Assembly (NCBI GenBank): GCA_003151875.1
Contig: PLYW01000157.1
Span: forward strand, 1-5,166
DNA length: 5,166 nucleotides
From: Acidobacteriaceae bacterium
GTDB taxonomy: Bacteria; Acidobacteriota; Terriglobia; Terriglobales; Acidobacteriaceae
Direction: 5' to 3'
This document shows positions 1 to 5,166 of this stretch, one piece after another. Numbering within the stretch: the stretch's first letter is position 1; the number at the start of each line of letters is the position of its first letter. The notes beneath the pieces are model-generated. The model had not been told where the DNA came from. It was given only the letters and a program-made list of their open reading frames with translations, and did not search any database. Position numbers and translations under genes: made by a program.

Positions 1-236
1 AGAACGCGTGGACGGTAGTGGCGATCGAGTTGATGGCGGCGGCGCAAGCCTTCGATCTGCGCGCTCCAGTGAGACCGTCACCGGCGGCACAGGCGGCCTA
101 CGACGTGATTCGCCAATATGTCAGCAGGCTGGATGAAGACCGGCCGCTGTATGAGGACATCAACACCCTGACGCGCGTTGCGAAGGACGGGGCCATCCTA
201 CAGGCGGCGGAAGAGATTGCCGGGAAGCTGAACTGA
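1..236 (+). CDS. hutH: Histidine ammonia-lyase-type enzyme, C-terminal fragment (5' end outside window)
   Basis: The open frame enters from the left edge (first full codon at 3) and stops at TGA 234-236, giving 77 visible residues. The GTG at 18 is an internal Val codon, not the start: the frame continues upstream as N-A-W-T-V-V, and family members have matching sequence there. The segment IELMAAAQAFDLR, followed by RPSPA and then LDEDRPLYEDI, is the characteristic C-terminal helical region of the aromatic amino acid lyase family (PF00221). Histidine ammonia-lyase deaminates L-histidine to trans-urocanate in the cytoplasm, the first step of histidine breakdown. Family proteins have about 500 residues, so most of the gene, including the Ala-Ser-Gly triad that forms the MIO cofactor, lies outside. 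A phenylalanine or tyrosine ammonia-lyase or an aminomutase cannot be excluded from this end alone. No other hut gene is visible. Confidence 0.8.
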   Translation, partial: NAWTVVAIELMAAAQAFDLRAPVRPSPAAQAAYDVIRQYVSRLDEDRPLYEDINTLTRVAKDGAILQAAEEIAGKLN

Positions 237-241
237 GGCAG

Positions 242-270
242 TACTCGCTGGCACAATAAGCCGCAGAGTG
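242..270 (+). terminator. Bulged hairpin just after the ammonia-lyase stop codon, possible terminator
   Basis: Starting six bases after the stop, ACTC (243-246) pairs with GAGT (266-269), GC (247-248) with GC (263-264) and GGC (250-252) with GCC (260-262). T249 and A265 are single unpaired bases facing each other, and the loop is ACAATAA (253-259). A T-G wobble (242/270) can extend the stem. No T-run follows, so it is not a classic intrinsic terminator. It may slow polymerase, protect the 3' end, or be chance. Confidence 0.35.
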
Positions 271-330
271 AGGCGTCGTGGCGATTGCGCGTCCCCCAGC
301 GAAGGTACGTCGGCAGTTGTACTAAGAACG

Positions 331-335
331 AGAGG
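331..335 (+). promoter_or_regulatory. Ribosome binding site of the M64 peptidase gene
   Basis: AGAGG (331-335) lies eight bases before the ATG at 344, a good Shine-Dalgarno match and spacing. The second in-frame ATG at 365 has no purine-rich site before it, so this element favours the 344 start. I found no convincing -10/-35 pair in 237-330. Confidence 0.65.
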
Positions 336-343
336 CTATCAGA

Positions 344-1771
344 ATGTTCCTCAGCCCACGGAATATGCGACTGTACGTGTTCCTTGTTGTCTCGGTAATG
401 TTGCTCAGCTCGGTGGCGTATTCGGCTGCTCCGGCCACGATGCGGCTGGATTACTACCATACCGGCAATGTCACGGCGGAGATGTTTGGCCTTGATCGCG
501 TCGTCATCGAACCCCTACCCTGGCCGGGCGATCTCTCTAAAACCATCGACGACAGCAATCTGGGGAATTACCTCTTCGAAGTGCGCGATCAGGCTAGTGG
601 CCGTCTGCTGTACTCGCGCGGCTTCGGCTCGTTGTTCAGTGAGTGGTCGCAGACCGAGGAAGCGAAGAAACTCAATCGCACGTTCTCCGAGTCGCTACGC
701 TTTCCTGCTCCCACGGCTCCGGTGAAGATCATCCTCCAGGAACGCAAAGAGGGCAAGGAGGTCAGCTTCCACGAAGTGTGGAGCACGACCATCGATCCCA
801 AGGACAAGTTCATCGACCGGGCGAATCCACCTTCTCCGGGTCCGCTCATAACCATTCAAAAGATGGGCGAGCCGGCAACCAAAGTCGATTTGCTGATCCT
901 CGGCGATGGATATACCGCAGCCGAGCGTAGCAAGTTCGAACAGGATGCCAAGCGGGCCACCGATATCCTGTTCTCACGTCCGCCATTCCGCGAGCATCGG
1001 CAGGATTTCAACGTTTGGGCGCTGTGTCCGCCAGCGGAGCAATCGGGCATCTCGCGGCCTTCGACAGGTATGTATCGCCACTCGCCCGTCGGCACGTCGT
1101 ACGACACGTTCGACAGCGAGCGTTACCTGATGACCAACGATAATCGCGCCTTACGCGATGTTGCCTCGTACGCTCCATATGAGTTCATCGAGATCCTGGC
1201 GAACGCAAAGACCTACGGCGGGGGAGGAATCTTCAATCTTTACGCTACCGTTGCCATCGATAGCGAATGGGCGCCCTATGTTTTTGTGCACGAGTTTGGA
1301 CACCACTTCGCTGGACTGGCCGATGAGTACTACACCTCCGATGTGTCCTATCTTCCCGCAACCCAGCGCATCGAGCCTTGGGAGCCGAATGTAACCGCGC
1401 TGCTGAATCCGGCGATCCTGAAGTGGAAAAACTTGGTCGCCTCCGGCACGCCCCTGCCGACGCCCTGGCACAAAGCAGAATTCGAGGCCTACGAGCACGA
1501 GATTCAAGCCGAGCGCCACCACATTCGCGCCGAGAACCAGCCGGAATCAGGGATGAACGCGCTGTTTGAAAAAGAGAAGACGCACGAAGATGAGCTACTG
1601 GCGACGGACCGATATTCGGACCGCGTAGGCGCTTTTGAGGGAGCTAACTACGAATCTCGCGGCTACTACCGTGCGCAGGAAAATTGCATCATGTTCACCC
1701 GCTACGATAAGTTTTGCGCGGTTTGCCGGCGTGCCATCGAGAGGATTATTGGGATGTACGCGGCACAGTAG
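344..1771 (+). CDS. Secreted M64-family zinc metallopeptidase (IgA peptidase M64-like)
   Basis: A complete gene of 475 residues. The N-terminus has Arg6 and Arg9, a hydrophobic core at about 11-24 and a likely signal peptidase site near AYS-A-A (25-29), so the protein should be exported. After it, RLDYYHTGN and the following 110 or so residues resemble the M64 N-terminal domain (PF16217). The catalytic domain (PF09471) covers roughly 155-470. The zinc motif is HEFGHHFAGLADEYY: His316 and His320 are expected ligands, Glu317 the general base, and Asp327 the probable third ligand. The C-terminal part has GAFEGANYESRGYYR, then Cys448 and a CAVC pair (Cys458, Cys461), as in family members. The founding member cleaves human IgA, but most M64 proteins have no known substrate and an IgA role is not implied here. 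It follows the ammonia-lyase gene by 107 bases on the same strand, with its own ribosome binding site and a hairpin between, so co-transcription is uncertain. Confidence 0.88.
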   Translation: MFLSPRNMRLYVFLVVSVMLLSSVAYSAAPATMRLDYYHTGNVTAEMFGLDRVVIEPLPWPGDLSKTIDDSNLGNYLFEVRDQASGRLLYSRGFGSLFSEWSQTEEAKKLNRTFSESLRFPAPTAPVKIILQERKEGKEVSFHEVWSTTIDPKDKFIDRANPPSPGPLITIQKMGEPATKVDLLILGDGYTAAERSKFEQDAKRATDILFSRPPFREHRQDFNVWALCPPAEQSGISRPSTGMYRHSPVGTSYDTFDSERYLMTNDNRALRDVASYAPYEFIEILANAKTYGGGGIFNLYATVAIDSEWAPYVFVHEFGHHFAGLADEYYTSDVSYLPATQRIEPWEPNVTALLNPAILKWKNLVASGTPLPTPWHKAEFEAYEHEIQAERHHIRAENQPESGMNALFEKEKTHEDELLATDRYSDRVGAFEGANYESRGYYRAQENCIMFTRYDKFCAVCRRAIERIIGMYAAQ

Positions 1772-1798
1772 AAAGAATCAATCCACAAAGAAATGGAC

Positions 1799-1841
1799 GG
1801 TGGGCGCCGGGTTGTCTTTCGTTTGGGTTGCGGCGCCCGCC
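1799..1841. terminator. GC-rich hairpin between convergent genes, possible two-way terminator
   Basis: Bases 1799-1809 pair with 1831-1841 over 11 positions. The core is GGGCGCCG (1802-1809) against CGGCGCCC (1831-1838), with one T-G wobble at 1801/1839, and the loop is 21 bases. It starts 27 bases after the M64 peptidase stop. On the plus strand it is followed by T- and G-rich sequence but no true T-run. Its place between the 3' ends of two convergent genes suits a terminator, but the large loop and missing U-tract keep confidence low. Confidence 0.4.
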
Positions 1842-1975
1842 TTGGATTTGGGTTACTGATATAGACGTTGCCCGACGGAAAAAGTTTGTCCCACCCGCCA
1901 AATCAGGCCGGTTTTTACAATTCTTTACAAATGCCGCCGTTTGTGCGCCTGCTCATTCTGGCTCGCGTTTGCTGG

Positions 1976-2027
1976 TGCTAATTGCTAACTGCCAAATGCT
2001 AAGTGCCAACGCTAATTGCTGGTTGCT
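1976..2027. repeat. Degenerate heptanucleotide tandem repeat, consensus TGCYAAN
   Basis: Five seven-base units follow each other in perfect register: TGCTAAT (1976-1982), TGCTAAC (1983-1989), TGCCAAA (1990-1996), TGCTAAG (1997-2003) and TGCCAAC (2004-2010). A six-base unit GCTAAT (2011-2016) and the diverged TGCTGGT (2017-2023) and TGCT (2024-2027) continue the pattern. The ten-base string GCTAATTGCT occurs exactly twice, at 1977 and 2011. The tract crosses the end of the minus-strand DUF885 gene and contains its stop codon (2012-2014). Confidence 0.75.
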
Positions 2028-3859
2028 GCCTTCCCGTCCGGCAGAATAATTTTCTCCAGATACTCGATCGGCAATGGCCCCTGATCGAGCGCGCGATTGT
2101 GGAACTTTTCCAGCGTGAAGCTGCTGCCCTTTGCAGCCTGATATTTCTTGCGCAACGACCACCACTGCCGACTGCCCACGAAGTACGTGGGCAGCTGCGT
2201 CGAGCTGAGTTTGGCGCGCACCATTTTGCCTTCGGCTTCGGCCTGTGTCTGGAAAGTGTCTTTCATCATCAGATCGAGCGCCTGCTGGTCGGTCATGTTC
2301 ATGGTTTGCAGACGGATGTCGAGAATGGTGTTAGCGACCGCGCGCAGCCAAATCTTCAGCCGCACCAGCCGGAACTTCGGACTGAAATCGAGATAGCCTT
2401 CCTGCGTCATCACGTCGGCGATGTATTCGGCCCAGCCCTCGATGTACGGTCCATTGCCGAAGAGGTTGCGCAGCACGCGCCGCGTGGGCGGCTGAACGTC
2501 GTTGGCGTGCTCGAACTGGATGTAGTGTCCCGGCAACGCCTCGTGAATGGTGAGCCACTTCAGCGCGTAGTTGTTGTATTCGCGCAGCCTGCTCTCCGCC
2601 TTCGCCTCCGGCGTCTTGGGATCGATGGGCGTCACCCAGTACTGGGCTTCGGCGTTAGGCTCCAGCGGTGGAGCGCCATGAAATCCCCCTACCGAGTAGC
2701 TGCCGCGCTCGAACTCCGGTGTGGGGATGACCTTCAGGTTGTCGCGGCTGCTGAGCGAGACAATCTTCTTCTCGCGGATGAATTGCTTGATGCCGTCGAC
2801 GTCAGCCTTCACCGCTTCGATCAACTGATCGCGCTGCGGGTGTTCGTCGCTGATCTTGTTGAGCACCGCGGCGATGATCTTGTTCTCGCGCTCCTGGGCG
2901 GGCAGACTGCTGTAGTCGTCCTGGCCGGGATACATCTGCTTATACAGCGGCAGCGCCAGTTGCAGCATTTCGGCGCGAACCCTTTTCAGCTCGGCCTCGG
3001 CGTCGGCCAGCAACTGCGCCGGCTCGATGGAAGTCTCCATCACATAGCGAAACTTGGGCGCGTACCATTCCTTGCTCAGCCGCCAAGTGCGGCCATTCGT
3101 GGGACGTTTTGCCAGGTCGTTCTGCATCCACGCATTGAAATCGGTCAGCGCCTTCTTGGCCGCAGGCGCTACTTTGTCATACTGCGCTTTGAGCGGCGAG
3201 CCTGACGGAATGTCGGCGGCCACGGAGTCCACCATATCAAGATTGCCTTCGTTCTCTCCCACTGCGGTCGAGATGAAGATGGGATCCGCGTCTGTAAGCT
3301 GCGACTTGGTCTGATCGAGGAACCGCGGGATCTGGCTGATGCGCGAAATCACGTCGCCCACGCGAACTTCCTGGGATGCGTACTCCTGCGTCAAGGGCAG
3401 AAACAGCCCGTTGCCGATTAGCTCCACGTACCCCGTAGGATTGTGCTTGTAACTCTGGATGTGCTCGAGCTCGAGCAGGGCCAGGGCGATCTGGTCGTCG
3501 ATCAGGCGATAGTCGGCAGCGTCTTGCGGATTCAGACCCGCGATCGGCGTCTCGGTTTGGAAGCGATGTCGCCACTCGCGATAGAACTTCTCCTGGGCGG
3601 CAATTGCCTGGGCACTAACATCGTCGAGTTGCGCGTCAAGGTCAACCGTCTTTCCGGTCTTGGGGTCGAGATGCTTGTGGTAACCAGCCTGCGATGCGCT
3701 CACCGGAGATAGCACCAGCGAATCTTTCACGAACTGGTCCGTCATCTGGGCAAATTTCGCATTGGCTTGATTCGGATGGCTCATGCGGTTCGTGGATTGT
3801 GCCGCGCTGAAGGTGGAGATGAACAAGAGAAACAAAAAAATGCGCACGACGTGTTTCAT
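2012..3859 (-). CDS. Secreted DUF885 family protein, putative zinc hydrolase/peptidase
   Basis: A complete minus-strand gene of 615 residues starting at ATG 3859-3857. The start MKHVVRIFLFLLFISTFSAAQS is a good signal peptide: positive N-terminus, hydrophobic core at about 7-17, and probable cleavage near 19-21. The frame stays open up to 3970, but the extra 37 residues would bury this signal and begin inside a hairpin, so the shorter start is chosen. The rest matches the DUF885 family (PF05960) over its usual length. Key motifs are HEALPGH (439-445) followed by Y-I-Q, and EGWAEY (474-479). By analogy with other HE-motif zinc hydrolases, His439, His445 and Glu474 or Glu478 are candidate metal ligands and Glu440 the catalytic base. 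The function of DUF885 proteins is poorly defined and peptidase activity is inferred from the motif. The last codons lie in a heptanucleotide repeat. The gene converges on the M64 peptidase gene. Confidence 0.87.
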   Translation of the reverse strand: MKHVVRIFLFLLFISTFSAAQSTNRMSHPNQANAKFAQMTDQFVKDSLVLSPVSASQAGYHKHLDPKTGKTVDLDAQLDDVSAQAIAAQEKFYREWRHRFQTETPIAGLNPQDAADYRLIDDQIALALLELEHIQSYKHNPTGYVELIGNGLFLPLTQEYASQEVRVGDVISRISQIPRFLDQTKSQLTDADPIFISTAVGENEGNLDMVDSVAADIPSGSPLKAQYDKVAPAAKKALTDFNAWMQNDLAKRPTNGRTWRLSKEWYAPKFRYVMETSIEPAQLLADAEAELKRVRAEMLQLALPLYKQMYPGQDDYSSLPAQERENKIIAAVLNKISDEHPQRDQLIEAVKADVDGIKQFIREKKIVSLSSRDNLKVIPTPEFERGSYSVGGFHGAPPLEPNAEAQYWVTPIDPKTPEAKAESRLREYNNYALKWLTIHEALPGHYIQFEHANDVQPPTRRVLRNLFGNGPYIEGWAEYIADVMTQEGYLDFSPKFRLVRLKIWLRAVANTILDIRLQTMNMTDQQALDLMMKDTFQTQAEAEGKMVRAKLSSTQLPTYFVGSRQWWSLRKKYQAAKGSSFTLEKFHNRALDQGPLPIEYLEKIILPDGKAATSN

Positions 3860-3863
3860 AGCG

Positions 3864-3867
3864 CCTC
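3864..3867 (-). promoter_or_regulatory. Ribosome binding site of the DUF885 gene
   Basis: On the minus strand, GAGG ends four bases before the ATG at 3859-3857. The spacing is slightly short but workable. Together with the signal peptide that begins at this ATG, it supports the 3859 start over the open frame extending to 3970. Confidence 0.55.
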
Positions 3868-3895
3868 GGAAAAATGTAAAGAGTGCGAGCGGGCC

Positions 3896-3927
3896 AGTAT
3901 AAACCCGTAGGCCGGGGCGTTTTTCAA
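3896..3927 (-). promoter_or_regulatory. Weak candidate sigma-70 promoter for the DUF885 gene
   Basis: Reading the minus strand, TTGAAA (3927-3922) resembles a -35 box and TATACT (3901-3896) matches five of six bases of the -10 consensus. The 20-base spacer is longer than the preferred 17, so the promoter would be weak or need an activator. The -10 box lies 36 bases before the start codon, leaving a short leader. Confidence 0.35.
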
Positions 3928-3936
3928 AATTGAAAA
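3921..3936. promoter_or_regulatory. AT-rich palindrome over the -35 box, possible operator
   Basis: TTTTCAA (3921-3927) and TTGAAAA (3930-3936) are perfect inverted copies separated by AA. The palindrome covers the candidate -35 box of the DUF885 promoter, where a bound regulator could block or help polymerase. It also supplies the T-rich tail of the adjacent terminator-like hairpin, which may be the whole reason for its composition. Confidence 0.3.
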
Positions 3937-3981
3937 CGGCAGGGACATGTACGCTGGGTTTGCGGTACATGGCCTGCCGTT
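3921..3981 (-). terminator. Terminator-like hairpin downstream of the phosphoesterase gene
   Basis: Bases 3935-3943 pair with 3973-3981 (9 bp, including ACGGCAGG against CCTGCCGT). After a small internal loop (GA/G), CATGTAC (3946-3952) pairs with GTACATG (3965-3971), and the loop is 12 bases. Read on the minus strand, the stem is followed by TTTTCAATTTT (3936-3926). A strong stem plus a T-rich tail 53 bases after the phosphoesterase stop fits a rho-independent terminator that separates this gene from the DUF885 gene. Confidence 0.6.
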
Positions 3982-4034
3982 GCTTATCGGTAATGGTTTC
4001 CTCAGGTCGACTCGCGCGCCCTGAGCAATGTGTT

Positions 4035-5166
4035 TTACTTTGGGGCTTGTTTCGCTGCGCGGCTGGCCGCGTTGTCAGCGAATTTTACTTCTCCGGTCTG
4101 CGGGTCGAGGATCACGCGATCGTCCTGACCATGGTTGAAGTCGAACATGTTGTTGAGCGGCCCGGCGATGGCGTCGAACGACCCCGGGATGCGCTGGCCA
4201 CCCAGCCAATTGTCCTCGATGAAACGCACGATGGAGCTTTGGTCGGTCATGGTGTGATCGACGAAGTTATGCCGGGCATAGGGAGCGACAACCAGGAGTG
4301 GCAACCGGGGACCATAGCCGCAGCGGCCCTGCGCGTGGGGTCCGGTGACGCCAGCCAGGATGGGCAGCGCCCTTCCGCAGAGTCCGGGTCCGTTGAGCGC
4401 GTCCTGCGAGGTCTGTGACTGGTTCACAATTTGTCCCAGTTGGTGATCGTACCAACCATCCGAGTCGTCCCAGTTGATGATGACCGCGGTGTCCCGCCAA
4501 TCCCGCTGCTGCTCGAGAAAATTGATCACCTGCACGATAAAGTTTTGTTCGTCAATCGGTGTCGAGTAGCCGGCATGTCCATCCTGATATCCCGGTGCTT
4601 TCAGGTAGCTCACGGCGGGGAAGTTTCCGGCATTCACGGCGTCGAAAAAGTCGTGGATGTCGTACTGGTGATTGGCGGCGTCGCCATTGTGCCCGATCAT
4701 GGCGACCGAGGTCGGACGCGTGTGCTGCAAATTCGCGGTTGAGGTGTAGTACTGGAACGGCTGGTGATGGGGGATGTAATCCACCTTCGGCGTCCCGACA
4801 AAAGTTGAGGTGTGAGACCGATGGCATCCCGTGGTTCCGTTCGGGTTGGTGATCGTAAGATCAAACCCGCCTTCGAAGAATCCCCAGGTAACGCCCGCCG
4901 CACTCAGCAGGTTGCCGACGTTTGGGCCGCCCATCTGCACCTGCGAGCTTCCTGAGCAAACGTCGCCGACCGGATCCGCATCGCTGACCAGCGAGTATCC
5001 GCCGTTGCCATCGGGAACCACGGCATAGTCGGAGTTGATGTTCTGGATGACGCCGTCGGTCTGGCCCGCGACAACGTTCAGTGCCCCAGGCGTCGATGGA
5101 CCGAAGGTCGTCCCGTAGGAGTTATCGTTCATCGCATAGTACTGGGCATAATTCCACACGGCCGTT
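4035..5166 (-). CDS. Phospholipase C/acid phosphatase-type phosphoesterase, C-terminal part (5' end outside window)
   Basis: The minus-strand frame enters from the right edge and stops at 4037-4035, with 376 full codons visible. The GTG at 5159-5157 is an internal Val codon (T-A-V-W-N-Y-A-Q precedes the conserved region), so the start lies outside. Numbering from that Val, the protein matches the phosphoesterase family PF04185, which includes bacterial phospholipases C and the AcpA acid phosphatase. NDNSYGTTFGPSTPGALN (11-28) corresponds to the segment holding the Ser/Thr nucleophile. WDDSDGWYDH (230-239) holds the acidic metal ligands, and APYARHNFVDHTMTDQSSIVRFIEDNW (292-318) is a family hallmark. 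Four cysteines (68, 112, 261, 280) could form two disulfides, as expected of an exported protein. The missing N-terminus should carry the export signal and the first metal ligands. Substrate (phospholipid or other phosphoester) cannot be decided from this part. Confidence 0.85.
   Translation of the reverse strand, partial: TAVWNYAQYYAMNDNSYGTTFGPSTPGALNVVAGQTDGVIQNINSDYAVVPDGNGGYSLVSDADPVGDVCSGSSQVQMGGPNVGNLLSAAGVTWGFFEGGFDLTITNPNGTTGCHRSHTSTFVGTPKVDYIPHHQPFQYYTSTANLQHTRPTSVAMIGHNGDAANHQYDIHDFFDAVNAGNFPAVSYLKAPGYQDGHAGYSTPIDEQNFIVQVINFLEQQRDWRDTAVIINWDDSDGWYDHQLGQIVNQSQTSQDALNGPGLCGRALPILAGVTGPHAQGRCGYGPRLPLLVVAPYARHNFVDHTMTDQSSIVRFIEDNWLGGQRIPGSFDAIAGPLNNMFDFNHGQDDRVILDPQTGEVKFADNAASRAAKQAPK

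Noticed and set aside
237..330. Sigma-70 promoter for the M64 gene (for example CACAAT at 252)
   Set aside because: No -35 match sits at a suitable distance, and the site lies in the loop of the hairpin.
1976..2027. CRISPR array
   Set aside because: The units are 7 bases with no spacers, so this is a short tandem repeat.
1714..2049. A 111-codon plus-strand frame spanning the convergent gap
   Set aside because: It begins inside the M64 gene in another frame, runs through the hairpin and repeat tract, and shows no protein-like features.
2003..3205. A 400-codon open frame on the plus strand
   Set aside because: It lies antisense to the DUF885 gene, has no recognisable domain or signal, and is rich in Leu, Arg, Val and Gln as expected from the reverse of a GC-rich gene. 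The minus-strand protein has clear family motifs.
3462..3477. A perfect 16-base palindrome TGCTCGAGCTCGAGCA
   Set aside because: It encodes L-L-E-L-E in the DUF885 protein, and alternating Leu/Glu codons (CTC/GAG) produce such palindromes by themselves.
3860..3970. N-terminal extension of the DUF885 protein to an ATG at 3970
   Set aside because: The extra 37 residues would place a signal peptide internally, have no ribosome binding site, and start inside the terminator-like hairpin.
3930..4418. A 162-codon plus-strand open frame over the control region and phosphoesterase 3' end
   Set aside because: It is antisense to the conserved phosphoesterase C-terminus, crosses the hairpin, and resembles no protein I know.

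Overview
The window is about 5.2 kb of moderately GC-rich bacterial DNA holding four protein genes. Two are complete and one is cut at each edge. The protein types (an exported M64 metallopeptidase, an exported DUF885 protein and an exported-type phosphoesterase beside an aromatic amino acid ammonia-lyase) fit a free-living heterotroph, and an Acidobacteriota soil bacterium is my best guess. That guess rests on family resemblance and sequence style; there is no rRNA or other marker gene here.

Layout: (1) 1-236, plus strand: the last 77 codons of a histidine ammonia-lyase-type gene, followed by a bulged hairpin. (2) 344-1771, plus strand: a complete secreted peptidase of the M64 ('IgA peptidase') family, with a clear ribosome binding site and signal peptide. 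(3) 1772-2011: a 240-base gap between convergent genes, holding a GC-rich hairpin and a heptanucleotide repeat tract that runs into the end of the next gene. (4) 2012-3859, minus strand: a complete secreted DUF885 protein (putative zinc hydrolase). (5) 3860-4034: a compact minus-strand control region with a terminator-like hairpin, an AT-rich palindrome, a weak promoter candidate and a ribosome binding site. (6) 4035-5166, minus strand: the C-terminal 376 codons of a phospholipase C/acid phosphatase-type phosphoesterase that continues past the right edge.

Three of the four genes appear to encode exported hydrolases acting on peptide or phosphate-ester bonds, and the fourth degrades an amino acid. 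A nutrient-scavenging role is a reasonable inference, but the genes do not form one operon: the directions change and each gene has its own apparent control signals. I saw no transposon, CRISPR array, tRNA or rRNA, and no strong sign of a novel multi-gene system. The most unusual DNA is the heptanucleotide repeat at 1976-2027 and the hairpin/palindrome/promoter cluster at 3896-3981.
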